DNA of 33,570 nucleotides from UBA4717 sp045580165 (GTDB taxonomy: Bacteria > Bacillota > Clostridia > Oscillospirales > CAG-272), in the NCBI GenBank assembly GCA_045580165.1, contig JAZNNG010000076.1, forward strand, positions 1-33,570, given 5' to 3'. Positions 8,151-16,466 of the stretch are shown in pieces; the stretch's first letter is position 1, and every line of letters starts with the position of its first letter. The notes beneath the pieces are model-generated. The model was not told where the DNA came from and ran no database searches. It worked only from the letters and a program-made list of their open reading frames with translations. The position numbers were made by a program, and so were the translations under genes.

Positions 8151-8708
8151 TTACATCACAGAGCTGTCGAGCTTCCACACACCGTCCTCATTTTTGAGGG
8201 TGATAAGGGTGTTTTCGACGGTGCCGTCCTCGCATATCATATCTATCGTGATCTCTGCGAGGTATTTATTGGCTCTTTTGAGCTTTATAGTATCATAATC
8301 GGGAGTTCTTATTTTCATATCAAACTCAAACTCGGAGTCGGCGTAGAGCTTACCGTCCTCAAAAACGTAGCGCGCGCGGATAATACCCTCGGGCTCGTTC
8401 ACGCCTTCAAACGCGGCTACGCAAATTACTGCTGTCTGCGCCGAGGTAAAGTACTTTTCCATCTCGTCGGTAAAGCTTTGCTTGTCCGAAACTCTTTCGT
8501 CATCGACAAGCTCGTAGACGTCACGAAGCGGATTTTTCTGCGTGGGGTCAACGGCAAGACCGTCGCCGTATACGAGAAGCTCAACGTTTCGTCCGTTTTC
8601 AATAAGCGCGGGAATATCCGCGTCGATACTGCTTATATCCTTGCCGCACGCGCCGAGCGCGAGGGCAAGGGCGGTGACAAGCACCGCCGCTAATATACGC
8701 TTAAGCAT
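8151..8708 (-). CDS. predicted lipoprotein of unknown function
   Basis: A 185-residue protein beginning with a lysine/arginine-containing n-region and a hydrophobic segment ending in LGAC; C21 would be lipid-modified and anchor the protein outside the membrane. I do not recognise the mature domain, which is mixed alpha/beta and acidic. The start at 8708 is preferred over longer frames because GAGGAG lies 7 bases upstream inside gyrA and the signal peptide begins there. Its ATG overlaps the gyrA stop by 8 bases (ATGCTTAA), so it is probably translated by coupling with gyrA. A surface lipoprotein in the gyrase operon is unusual. Confidence 0.82.
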   Translation of the reverse strand: MLKRILAAVLVTALALALGACGKDISSIDADIPALIENGRNVELLVYGDGLAVDPTQKNPLRDVYELVDDERVSDKQSFTDEMEKYFTSAQTAVICVAAFEGVNEPEGIIRARYVFEDGKLYADSEFEFDMKIRTPDYDTIKLKRANKYLAEITIDMICEDGTVENTLITLKNEDGVWKLDSSVM

Positions 8709-11223
8709 TTTCGTTCTCCTCGGTAGCAGCGGCTTCCGCCTCCGAGCCCTCATTTGAGTTCTCCTCGAACTCAACCGCTTCCTCCTCGTCTTCCTTTTCG
8801 ACCTTGGTGAAGTTCACAATCTTCGCGCCCTCGTCAAGTCTCATAACTATAACGCCTGCTGCCGCACGGCTGTAAACGGGGATTCCGTCAACGGGTATCC
8901 TTATTATCGTACCCTCGTTGGTTATCATAATGAGGTCGTCGTTATCGTCGACTGCGGCAATGCCCGCGAGCTTGCCCGTCTTATCGTTGATGTTGTGGCA
9001 GGTTACGCCCTTACCGCCTCTGTTGTGGCAGGTGTAAGCACTGAAGTCACACTTCTTACCAAAGCCGTTTTCGGTAATGGTGATAAGCGACTTGGTGTCG
9101 TCGACTACCGTTGCACCTGCAACATAGTCGCCATCCTCGAGCCTGATACCTCTTACACCGCGCGCCGTTCTGCCCATTACGCGAACGTCGTTTTCGTCAA
9201 ATCTTACTGCCATACCCTCGTGAGTTGCGATAATGATGTTACCGCTTCCGTCGGTGTGCTTAACGAAGAGAAGCTCGTCACCCTCGTCGAGGTCGATGGC
9301 AATCTTACCGCCGCGGCGCTGATATTCAAACGCCGAGAGGTCGCACCTCTTGATAACGCCGTTCTTCGTTATCATTGTAAGGTATTCGTTTTCAAAGAAT
9401 CCTTCTATCGAGAGGATAGAGGTTACAACCTCGCCCTCTGCAAGCTCAAGAAGGTTGACCATATTGGTACCCTTTGCGGTTCTGCCCGCTTCGGGAACCT
9501 GATAAGCCTTTTTGACCTGTACCTTACCCTTGTTCGTGAACATAAGGAGGTAGGAGTGACTGTTGCAGGCGATTACGTCCTCAACGAAGTCCTCTTCCTT
9601 GGTGGTCATACCGATGATGCCCTTACCGCCGCGGCGCTGAGCGCTGTAAACGTCGGAGCGAAGTCTCTTAATGTTACCCGAATGAGTAACAGTGAGAACA
9701 CAGGTGTGACGCTCAATGAGGTCCTCAAGGTCGATCTCATCCTCTGCTTCGACAATGTCAGTACGTCTTTCGTCACCGAATCTGTCCTTTATCTCAAGCA
9801 TTTCTGCCTTGATGATGCCCTGTATCTTTCCTCTGTCGGCAAGAATTGCTTCAAGCTCGGCAATTTTTTCTTCAAGCTGAGCGATCTTATCGTTTATCTT
9901 CTGTCTTTCAAGACCCGAAAGACGTCCGAGTGTCATTTCGACGATAGCCTGAGCCTGAGCCTCGCTGAACTCAAATCTTGCGATAAGGTTTTCCTTTGCG
10001 TTTGCAATGGACTCACTCGCTCTTATTATGTTTATTACCTCGTCAATGTGGTCTATCGCAAGACGGTAGCCCTCGTTGATGTGGAGCTCGTGACGCGCAC
10101 GCCTGAGGTCGAAGTTGGTTCTTCTCTCGATAACCTCCTCCTGATGCTTGATATAAGCTTCAAGAATAGGCTTGAGTCCGAGGCATTTCGGAACGTTATC
10201 GTCAAGAACGACCATATTTATACCGAAAGTATCCTCGAGCTGAGTGTATTTATAAAGCTGGTTAAGTATTATCTGACCGTTTGCATCGTGTCTGAAGTCG
10301 ATTATTATCTTAAGACCGTTTCTTCCCGAAACGTCACGGATATCGGTAATTCCCTCGACTCTCTTTTCCTTAACGAGATTTGCTATCGACTCAACAAGCA
10401 TACTCTTGTTTACCTGATAGGGTATCTCGGTGATGATTATCTGATGCTTGTCCTCGTCTACCTCCGCCTTTGAGCGCACCTTTACCTTGCCGCGACCCGT
10501 ATTGTACGCTTCAACTATTGCGGCAGTGCCGTAGATCGTCGCGTAGGTCGGGAAGTCGGGACCCTTTATATATTCCATAAGGTCTGCAACGCTTGCGTCG
10601 GGGTTCTCCATAAGGTAGATGGTACCGTCAATTACCTCGCCCAGGTTGTGAGGAGGAATGTTTGTCGCCATACCGACGGCGATACCCATAGAGCCGTTTA
10701 CAAGTAAGTTCGGGAAGCGCGCGGGTAAAACCACGGGCTCTTTTCTGCTGTTGTCGAAGTTCGGGGTAAAGTCAACTATGTCCTTTTCGATATCGACAAG
10801 GAGAGAATCTGCAAGACGCGCCATTCTCGCCTCGGTATAACGGTAAGCAGCCGCGGGGTCGCCGTCAACGCTACCGAAGTTACCGTGTCCGTCAACGAGA
10901 GTGTATCTCATCGAGAAGGGCTGAGCAAGACGAACCATAGTATCGTAAACCGCCGTATCACCGTGCGGATGGTATCTACCAAGCACGTTACCTACCGTCG
11001 TCGCCGACTTTCTGAACGGCTTATCGTAGGTAAGATGATCCTCGTACATAGCGTAAAGTATACGTCTGTGAACGGGCTTAAGTCCGTCGCGCACGTCGGG
11101 GAGGGCTCTGGACATAATTACGCTCATAGAATAGTCTATAAACGATTTTTTAACTTCCTTATCAATTTCAATGTCTACTATCTTCTGATTCGGAAACTCG
11201 TAGGTCGGTTTTATTTCTTTCAC
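8701..11223 (-). CDS. gyrA: DNA gyrase subunit A
   Basis: An 840-residue GyrA: DNA breakage and reunion in the A2B2 gyrase that introduces negative supercoils. The start is taken as the GTG at 11223 because AGGAG lies 7 bases before it; an upstream in-frame GTG at 11253 would add 10 residues but has no ribosome site. The catalytic tyrosine is Y129 in AAAYRYTEARM. The quinolone-determining region reads HPHGDTAVYD, with T90 at the position of E. coli Ser83 and D94 at that of Asp87. The GyrA box QRRGGKG is present in the C-terminal beta-pinwheel, followed by an acidic tail. It follows gyrB after about 145 bases containing DnaA-box-like sites. Confidence 0.97.
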   Translation of the reverse strand: MKEIKPTYEFPNQKIVDIEIDKEVKKSFIDYSMSVIMSRALPDVRDGLKPVHRRILYAMYEDHLTYDKPFRKSATTVGNVLGRYHPHGDTAVYDTMVRLAQPFSMRYTLVDGHGNFGSVDGDPAAAYRYTEARMARLADSLLVDIEKDIVDFTPNFDNSRKEPVVLPARFPNLLVNGSMGIAVGMATNIPPHNLGEVIDGTIYLMENPDASVADLMEYIKGPDFPTYATIYGTAAIVEAYNTGRGKVKVRSKAEVDEDKHQIIITEIPYQVNKSMLVESIANLVKEKRVEGITDIRDVSGRNGLKIIIDFRHDANGQIILNQLYKYTQLEDTFGINMVVLDDNVPKCLGLKPILEAYIKHQEEVIERRTNFDLRRARHELHINEGYRLAIDHIDEVINIIRASESIANAKENLIARFEFSEAQAQAIVEMTLGRLSGLERQKINDKIAQLEEKIAELEAILADRGKIQGIIKAEMLEIKDRFGDERRTDIVEAEDEIDLEDLIERHTCVLTVTHSGNIKRLRSDVYSAQRRGGKGIIGMTTKEEDFVEDVIACNSHSYLLMFTNKGKVQVKKAYQVPEAGRTAKGTNMVNLLELAEGEVVTSILSIEGFFENEYLTMITKNGVIKRCDLSAFEYQRRGGKIAIDLDEGDELLFVKHTDGSGNIIIATHEGMAVRFDENDVRVMGRTARGVRGIRLEDGDYVAGATVVDDTKSLITITENGFGKKCDFSAYTCHNRGGKGVTCHNINDKTGKLAGIAAVDDNDDLIMITNEGTIIRIPVDGIPVYSRAAAGVIVMRLDEGAKIVNFTKVEKEDEEEAVEFEENSNEGSEAEAAATEENENA

Positions 11224-11245
11224 TTTTTTACTCCTAAAAATATCT

Positions 11246-11254
11246 TTTTCCACA
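11246..11254 (+). promoter_or_regulatory. DnaA-box-like site before gyrA
   Basis: TTTTCCACA, identical to the boxes around dnaA, only about 23 bases upstream of the chosen gyrA start. Confidence 0.5.
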
Positions 11255-11333
11255 AGTGTTGATAATTGGTTTTCACCTTATTTTTTTCCTTAACTACGGG
11301 AAATTTTATTTTTCATCAACATACTTATCGAAG

Positions 11334-11355
11334 TTTTCCACCAAAGTTTTCCACA
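11334..11355 (+). promoter_or_regulatory. DnaA-box-like pair after gyrB
   Basis: TTTTCCACC (11334-11342) and TTTTCCACA (11347-11355) in tandem, 13 bases apart start to start, just downstream of the gyrB stop. Confidence 0.5.
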
Positions 11356-11368
11356 ATGTTGAAAACTG

Positions 11369-13297
11369 TTAAATATCAAGATTTGTAACGTATTTTGCGT
11401 TTTCCTCGATGAACTGCTTTCTCGGCTCAACCTTATCGCCCATAAGAAGCGAGAAGGTCTTGTCACATTCGATCGCGTCCTCTACCGTGACCTTGAGAAG
11501 AGTTCTTCTTTCGGGGTCCATTGTGGTTTCCCAGAGCTGCTCCTTGTCCATCTCACCAAGACCCTTATATCTCTCAGCGGTTATGTTACCGCCAAGCTCG
11601 GCTATTATAACGTCTCTTTCCTCGTCGCTGAACGCGTATCTTATTTGCTTACCGCGGGCAAGCTTATAAAGCGGCGGCTGAGCGAGGAAGATGTGACCGT
11701 TTTCGATAAGAGGTCTCATATGTCTGAAGAAGAATGTTAAAAGAAGTATTCTGATGTGCGCTCCGTCTACGTCGGCATCGGCCATTATGATTATTTTGCC
11801 GTATCTGAGCTTTTCGATGTCGAACTCCTCACCGATACCGCATCCGAGAGCCTGAATGATAGGCTCGAGCGAGAGGTTTGAGTAGACCTTGTCTATTCTT
11901 GTTTTTTCTACGTTAAGAACCTTACCGCGAAGGGGTAATATTGCTTGATAGTGGCTGTCGCGTCCCGTTTTTGCAGTACCGCCCGCACTGTCTCCCTCGA
12001 CAAGGTAAAGCTCTGTTACGTCTTTTCTCTTTTCGTGACAGTCGGCAAGCTTACCGGGAAGTCCTCCTCCCGAAAGCGCTCCCTTACGTCTTGCAAGCTC
12101 GCGCGCCTTTTTAGCCGCTTCTCTCGCTCTGCAGGAGCTTATTGCCTTTTCTATTATGATTCTGGCAGTCGCGGGATTTTCGTCGAAATAATCCTCAAGC
12201 TTCTTTACCACCATATTGTAAACGAGTGTACGCATCTCGGAGTTACCGAGCTTTGCCTTGGTCTGGCTTTCAAACTGCGCGTCAACAAGCTTTACGCTGA
12301 TTACTACGCAGATACCCTCCATAATATCGTCGCTCGATAGCTTTTCCTCATCCTTGAGTATCTTTTTTGCGTGACCGTAATCGTTTACTATCTTGGTAAT
12401 ACCCGTCTTGAAGCCAATCTCGTGAGTACCGCCGTCAATTGTGTGCATATTGTTTGCAAAGCTCATTACGGTGTCGGAATAGCTGTCGTTGAACTGGATA
12501 GCAACCTCGCCTGTGCTCGTATCCTTTTCTTCGCGCATATAAATGACGTCGTTGTGGATGGGAGTTGCCAATTTTTCATTATTTAAGAACTCAACGAAGC
12601 TCTTGATACCGCCCTCAAAGCAGAGGTCCTCGCGTCTTTCCTCCTCACCGCGCTCGTCGATAAGAACTACTCTTATTCCTGCGTTTAAGAAGGACTGCTC
12701 TCGCACTCTCTTTAAGAGAATATCGAAATCAAATACCGTTTCCTCAAATATATCGGGGTCGGGCTTGAAGCGAACGTAAAGTCCGTGACGTCCGTTGCTA
12801 TCCCCTTCTTCCTTACACGGTCTTGCAACCTTGCCGCGCTCAAAGCGCTCGGTGTATCTCTTTCCGTCGTGACAGTTGTCAACCTCCATCCACTCGGACA
12901 GAGCGTTAACTACCGATGCACCCACGCCGTGAAGTCCGCCTGCGATCTTGTATCCGCCGCCACCGAACTTTCCTCCTGCATGAAGCACGGTAAATACTAC
13001 CTCAAGAGTAGGAATGCCCATCTTCTGATGTATTCCACTCGGTACTCCTCGTCCGTTGTCCTGTACCGAAACACTGTTGTCCTTGTGGAGAGTTACGGTA
13101 ATCGTGTCGCAATGTCCTGCGAGAGCCTCGTCAATGGAGTTGTCCACGATCTCGTATACGAGATGGTGAAGTCCCTTTGCCGAGGTCGTTCCGATATACA
13201 TTCCCGGACGCTTTCTTACTGCCTCCAGACCCTCAAGCACCTGGATCTGATTTTCGTCGTAATTTTCGGTGATTTGTGTGTTGATGTTTTCCGTCAT
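11369..13297 (-). CDS. gyrB: DNA gyrase subunit B
   Basis: A 642-residue GyrB, the ATPase subunit of gyrase. Visible parts are the GHKL ATPase (VRKRPGMYIG near the start, GRGVPSGIH loop, GGLHGVGASVVNALS), the Toprim domain (EGDSAGG and DADVDGAHIR) and the C-terminal GLGEMDKEQLWETTMDP. The start at 13297 gives the normal family length, with AAAGGA 12 bases upstream. An alternative ATG at 13318 overlaps the remB stop as ATGA and would add 7 residues. The order remB-gyrB-gyrA matches Bacillus. Confidence 0.97.
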   Translation of the reverse strand: MTENINTQITENYDENQIQVLEGLEAVRKRPGMYIGTTSAKGLHHLVYEIVDNSIDEALAGHCDTITVTLHKDNSVSVQDNGRGVPSGIHQKMGIPTLEVVFTVLHAGGKFGGGGYKIAGGLHGVGASVVNALSEWMEVDNCHDGKRYTERFERGKVARPCKEEGDSNGRHGLYVRFKPDPDIFEETVFDFDILLKRVREQSFLNAGIRVVLIDERGEEERREDLCFEGGIKSFVEFLNNEKLATPIHNDVIYMREEKDTSTGEVAIQFNDSYSDTVMSFANNMHTIDGGTHEIGFKTGITKIVNDYGHAKKILKDEEKLSSDDIMEGICVVISVKLVDAQFESQTKAKLGNSEMRTLVYNMVVKKLEDYFDENPATARIIIEKAISSCRAREAAKKARELARRKGALSGGGLPGKLADCHEKRKDVTELYLVEGDSAGGTAKTGRDSHYQAILPLRGKVLNVEKTRIDKVYSNLSLEPIIQALGCGIGEEFDIEKLRYGKIIIMADADVDGAHIRILLLTFFFRHMRPLIENGHIFLAQPPLYKLARGKQIRYAFSDEERDVIIAELGGNITAERYKGLGEMDKEQLWETTMDPERRTLLKVTVEDAIECDKTFSLLMGDKVEPRKQFIEENAKYVTNLDI

Positions 13298-13314
13298 TGG
13301 ATTTGCCGATCCTT

Positions 13315-13581
13315 TCATATATTTGAAAAAGCTTTGTCGTTTACTCGTGAGGTCAGAGTTGCAGCGGATATGTCCGAAACAAAAACCTTTATCTCTCCTC
13401 TGTCCCGTACCAAGACAAAGGATTTCGGGAAGCTTTCCCATGTGTTTATTAAATTGCCTAAATTTTCTGCTTCCTTCAGAAGCGCCTTGGTGGATGATTC
13501 CACCGTAGCACTGTCAAAATCAAATATCCCTATAATATCCTTTTTTCTGACAGTGAAGTAGTTTCCTATGTGTAAGTACAT
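13315..13581 (-). CDS. remB: extracellular matrix regulator RemB/YaaB (DUF370)
   Basis: An 88-residue protein matching the DUF370 family (YLHIGNYFTVRKKDIIGIFD at the N-terminus, then a helix and a basic region). In Bacillus the gene sits between recF and gyrB, exactly as here, and its relative RemA is a DNA-binding regulator of matrix genes. What it regulates in this organism is not known. The start at 13581 is chosen because the conserved family N-terminus begins there; only a weak GAAGAA ribosome site is seen. An R5 hairpin (13591-13630) lies 9 bases upstream. It overlaps the alternative gyrB start by 4 bases, suggesting translational coupling. Confidence 0.88.
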   Translation of the reverse strand: MYLHIGNYFTVRKKDIIGIFDFDSATVESSTKALLKEAENLGNLINTWESFPKSFVLVRDRGEIKVFVSDISAATLTSRVNDKAFSNI

Positions 13582-13590
13582 AATTTCTTC

Positions 13591-13630
13591 GCGCTTTTTT
13601 GTAAAAAAGCGCACAAAAAACTTTATTTAT
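13591..13630 (-). repeat. R5 leader hairpin before remB
   Basis: GCGCTTTTTT (13591-13600) pairs with AAAAAAGCGC (13603-13612), followed by CAAAAAACTTTATT. It has the same layout as the copy before recA and lies 9 bases from the remB start. Confidence 0.75.
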
Positions 13631-13690
13631 ATAAAAGACTGTATCTTTAATTGTAGGGGAGGGGTTTCCCCTCCCGAAAGGCTTCCCCTT

Positions 13691-13785
13691 GAGGGTAGCG
13701 AAGCGGCACCGAGGTAGTGAATGATATGCCGGTGGCATATCAGAGCCGAGGCGTGACCGAACCGCAGTAGACCGTCGTCCCCTAC
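13691..13785. repeat. R2 structured repeat, copy 2
   Basis: Second copy of the structured repeat at 7931-8033. The internal stem TGATATGCC/GGCATATCA is identical and its loop has changed from GGG to GGT. The left closing arm GGGACG is replaced, so this copy looks 5'-truncated or recombined. Confidence 0.8.
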
Positions 13786-13885
13786 GATGGGATTTCGTGT
13801 TTTCTCGTAGGGCGGGGGCTTGCTCCTCCCGTTTGTCTTTGCGGACGACCGATGGTCGCCCCTACAAGAGATTTGGAGTTTATTT

Positions 13886-13921
13886 GTAGGGACAGGCGTC
13901 CCCGACTGTCCGTTTGCGATG
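13886..13921. repeat. R1 repeat copy abutting the recF stop codon
   Basis: Same repeat as 8108-8146, with one change in the loop (GTCCTC to GTCCCC). It ends 6 bases from the recF stop. Confidence 0.75.
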
Positions 13922-13927
13922 AAATAT

Positions 13928-15040
13928 TTACTCTTTTATCTCATAACATCCGTCTATAACCTCTGTAAGCGATGCTCTTGACAAAATTTTCTTATCAAAA
14001 ACGCTTATATCACAGGCAGTTATTATTACCTGACTTCCGGGAAGCGTATCAGTCACTATCTTCTGCCTGTCACGGTCAAGCTCGGAAAGCACGTCGTCGA
14101 AAAGAAACACGGGATATTCACCCGTTTCCTCTCTCGATATCTCACCCTCGGCAAGCTTTATCGCAAGAGCTATACTTCTCTGCTGACCCTGTGATGCAAA
14201 AATCCGCGCCTCCTTGCCCGAGAGATATATTTCTATATCATCTCTGTGTATTCCGTGCAAAGTCGCTCCTGCGGCAATTTCACGCGCCCTGTCGACACTA
14301 AAAAGCTCAAGATAGAGCTTTTTTATTTCATTAAGGTCGTAATATTCGTCGCTTTTAAGACTGTTTTTGTAATTAAGACTTACCTTTTCTCCGTTTCCCA
14401 TACCGTCAAAAAACATTCCGACGTATTTTGAAAGCTCTTTTATATAGTCGCGTCTTACCGTATATATATAAGCCGCCTCAACTGCAAGCTGCTCGGAGTA
14501 AAGGTCTATAATATCCTCATATTTTTTCGGAGCATCCTCACTTTTTTTAATAAGGATATTTCTCTGCTCCAAAATATGATTGTATTTTTGTAAGCTTTTA
14601 AGATAGACCGGCTTTAGCTGACATATTGCCGAATTGAGAAAGCTTCGTCTTGCCGCAGGTCCTTCCTTGACGAGTGACAAGTGATCGGGACAAAACAGAA
14701 CTGCTCTGAAAAGTCCTATCACCTCACCTATTTTCGCAGGAGCCTTGTTTATCTTACATTCACGTCTTTTAGTCTTATAAAGCTCGAAGGAAATTTCTCT
14801 TTTTCTGTCACCGCCCGAAAAGGCAAGCTCAAGAGAAGCCCTGCTTTCGCCAAAGGTTATAAGGTCGCGGTCATTTTGAGTACGGAAGCTTTTTCCGTGA
14901 GCGAACATATATATTCCCTCAAGCGCGTTGGTCTTTCCCTGCGCGTTTTTACCGAAAAATACATTTATTCCGTCACTTAAATCGATTTCTCCGTTTTTTA
15001 TGTTTCTAAAGCCCTTATATCTTATTTTTTCGGCTCTCAT
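13928..15040 (-). CDS. recF: DNA replication and repair protein RecF
   Basis: A 370-residue SMC-like ATPase that helps load RecA at gaps with RecO and RecR. Walker A is GKNAQGKT (residues 30-37); the ABC signature region (ASQGQQRS) and Walker B (PVFLFDDVLSELD) follow in the C-terminal half. Length is typical. Its ATG overlaps the dnaN stop in a 4-base ATGA, so the two are co-translated. The S4-domain gene yaaA/rlbA that lies between dnaN and recF in Bacillus is absent. Confidence 0.97.
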   Translation of the reverse strand: MRAEKIRYKGFRNIKNGEIDLSDGINVFFGKNAQGKTNALEGIYMFAHGKSFRTQNDRDLITFGESRASLELAFSGGDRKREISFELYKTKRRECKINKAPAKIGEVIGLFRAVLFCPDHLSLVKEGPAARRSFLNSAICQLKPVYLKSLQKYNHILEQRNILIKKSEDAPKKYEDIIDLYSEQLAVEAAYIYTVRRDYIKELSKYVGMFFDGMGNGEKVSLNYKNSLKSDEYYDLNEIKKLYLELFSVDRAREIAAGATLHGIHRDDIEIYLSGKEARIFASQGQQRSIALAIKLAEGEISREETGEYPVFLFDDVLSELDRDRQKIVTDTLPGSQVIITACDISVFDKKILSRASLTEVIDGCYEIKE

Positions 15041-16176
15041 CTGAGCTTGATGGGAAGCACGAGCATGGTAAGCTTTTCGTTTTCGGGCTCGTCAATCGGC
15101 TCAACCAGCATACTTATGATGGATGAAGCGAGAGAAAGTCTTACCTTTTCACACTTGCACGCCTTAAGACAGTCGAGAAGATAACGGCAGCTGAAGCCGA
15201 TCTCAATATCGTTACCGTCCTTTTCGCACGAAACCTCCTCGCGTACCTTTCCGTTTGCGGAAATTGACGAAATTTCAATCACTCCGTCCTTTATAAAAAG
15301 CTTAACGTATGATTTTGCACCGGACGCCGTGTTCTCCTCACTTACGAGAGAAGCTCTTTCAAAGGCGGATATAAGGAGATCCGTATCAACAACAACGTAG
15401 GTGTTGAAGCTTTTCGGAATAAGTCTTTCGTAATCTGCGTATTCGCCGTCGATAATTCTCGAGAAGAAAACGAGATTCTTTTCCTTGATTTCAAAAATTA
15501 TATGCTTGTTAAGAAGCTTTACCGTAATATCCTTGTCACTGTCACCGATAAGTCTCATAAGCTCTGCAAGAGTCTTACCCGGAACTATGACCTTTCTCTT
15601 AAGTCCGTCGTAAGCATCGGTCAGCTCACAAATGGTTCTCTTTACCGCAAGTCTGTATCCGTCACATCCGACTACCGTTATTTTATTTGAATCTATATCA
15701 AAAAGCGCACCCGTAAATACTGCTCTCTGATTGTTAAGGCTGACCGCGTAATGAGTCTGCGCCACCATTTTATTAAGAGTCTTTTGCTTTAAGGTAAAGG
15801 CGTACTCACTTTCAAGCTCGGGGAAGGACGGAAACTCTGATCCGGGCATCGTCCATACCTCGAACAAGCTTTTTCCGCTTTCAACGCTTGCAACGTCACC
15901 GTTTAAGGTGAGGTCAACCGTGCTTTCGGGCATCATTTTTATTATCTGAGCAAATCTCTGAGCGTTTATAATACAGTTACCGCCCTCGTGTACCTCAGCG
16001 TCAATTATAATTCTTGTTCCCTTTTCAAGGTCAAAAGAGGAAATAACGCATTTGTCGTTTCCGAGAGTTACTAAAAGAAGTCCTTGAATTGAAGGAATGG
16101 TATTTTTTGTTGAAACAGAGCTGAGAGCATAGCCGACAGCCTCTATAAGCTTGTTTTTCTGAAAAGTGATCTTCAT
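15037..16176 (-). CDS. dnaN: DNA polymerase III sliding clamp, beta subunit
   Basis: A 379-residue beta clamp that encircles DNA and holds polymerase III and other proteins on the template. The N-terminal MKITFQKNKLIEAV and the three repeated clamp domains are recognisable, and the C-terminal MLVLPIKLR resembles the family's partner-binding end. AAAGGA lies 8 bases before the start. The origin core lies immediately upstream (16177-16269), as in Bacillus. It is followed with overlap by recF. Confidence 0.97.
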   Translation of the reverse strand: MKITFQKNKLIEAVGYALSSVSTKNTIPSIQGLLLVTLGNDKCVISSFDLEKGTRIIIDAEVHEGGNCIINAQRFAQIIKMMPESTVDLTLNGDVASVESGKSLFEVWTMPGSEFPSFPELESEYAFTLKQKTLNKMVAQTHYAVSLNNQRAVFTGALFDIDSNKITVVGCDGYRLAVKRTICELTDAYDGLKRKVIVPGKTLAELMRLIGDSDKDITVKLLNKHIIFEIKEKNLVFFSRIIDGEYADYERLIPKSFNTYVVVDTDLLISAFERASLVSEENTASGAKSYVKLFIKDGVIEISSISANGKVREEVSCEKDGNDIEIGFSCRYLLDCLKACKCEKVRLSLASSIISMLVEPIDEPENEKLTMLVLPIKLR

Positions 16177-16225
16177 TTTTTTCGTCCTTTCAATATAAAA
16201 AGAAAAAGATAAATAAAATAATAAA

Positions 16226-16246
16226 TAGTAGTAGTAACAGTAGTAG
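16226..16246 (+). promoter_or_regulatory. DnaA-trio element
   Basis: On the plus strand the triplets are TAG, TAG, TAG, TAA, CAG, TAG, TAG: six of seven match TA(G/A), the complement-strand trio motif bound by DnaA during strand opening. The TCGC spacer and a DnaA box follow directly at 16247-16259. Confidence 0.8.
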
Positions 16247-16250
16247 TCGC

Positions 16251-16267
16251 TGTGGAAAAGTGGAAAA
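16251..16267 (-). promoter_or_regulatory. tandem DnaA boxes next to the trios
   Basis: TGTGGAAAA (16251-16259) and AGTGGAAAA (16259-16267), read on the plus strand, are the complements of TTTTCCACA and TTTTCCACT. They share one base and point in the same direction toward the trios. Confidence 0.8.
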
Positions 16268-16434
16268 GTCTTGAAATTGCCTTGTTTCTAGGGAAAATAA
16301 GAGCTTTTTCCTTTGGGTCGGAGTGATGTTATCCTGTTTTTTTAAGGACACGCTTTTGTTGAAAAGTAAATAGGCTGTTTTTTAGTGTAAATCTATTAAA
16401 AAACAAACAATTTTATCAACATATATACCTTGAG

Positions 16435-16466
16435 TTTTCCACAATAATTTTCAACATTGTGGAAAA
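16435..16466. promoter_or_regulatory. inverted DnaA-box pair at the dnaA stop codon
   Basis: TTTTCCACA (16435-16443) and TGTGGAAAA (16458-16466) form an 11-base inverted repeat with a 10-base centre. The second box abuts the dnaA stop codon. Confidence 0.75.

Larger units (their letters stand above)
13615..13927. repeat. repeat mosaic between recF and remB
   Basis: A 313-base gap without a supported gene. It holds the GTAGGGG...CTCCCG palindrome (13653-13676), R2 copy 2 (13691-13785), another GTAGGG palindrome (13807-13831), a segment ending CCCCTAC (13841-13865) and R1 (13886-13921). The mosaic splits recF from remB-gyrB, which are adjacent in Bacillus. Confidence 0.8.
16177..16466. other. 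oriC: replication origin oriC (dnaA-dnaN intergenic region)
   Basis: Reading toward dnaN on the minus strand the order is: two TTTTCCAC-type DnaA boxes (16251-16267), the spacer GCGA, seven trinucleotides of which six fit the DnaA-trio pattern (16226-16246), then AT-rich DNA (16190-16225). This is the arrangement described for the Bacillus subtilis unwinding site next to dnaN. More boxes lie at 16413-16421 (TTATCAACA, one mismatch to the consensus), 16435-16443 and 16458-16466. Gene orientation diverges around this region, in line with it being the origin. Confidence 0.88.

Noticed and set aside
8995..10473. A 492-codon plus-strand open frame inside gyrA
   Set aside because: It is an antisense shadow of the conserved gyrA coding sequence, without family matches.
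11224..11253. gyrA start at GTG 11253
   Set aside because: No ribosome site lies before it, whereas AGGAG is correctly placed for GTG 11223.
13591..13925. R1/R2 arrays considered as a CRISPR array
   Set aside because: The repeats differ in type and length and there are no regular spacers or cas genes.
16435..16466. Inverted repeat after dnaA as a terminator
   Set aside because: No T run follows in the direction of dnaA transcription, and both arms are exact DnaA boxes.
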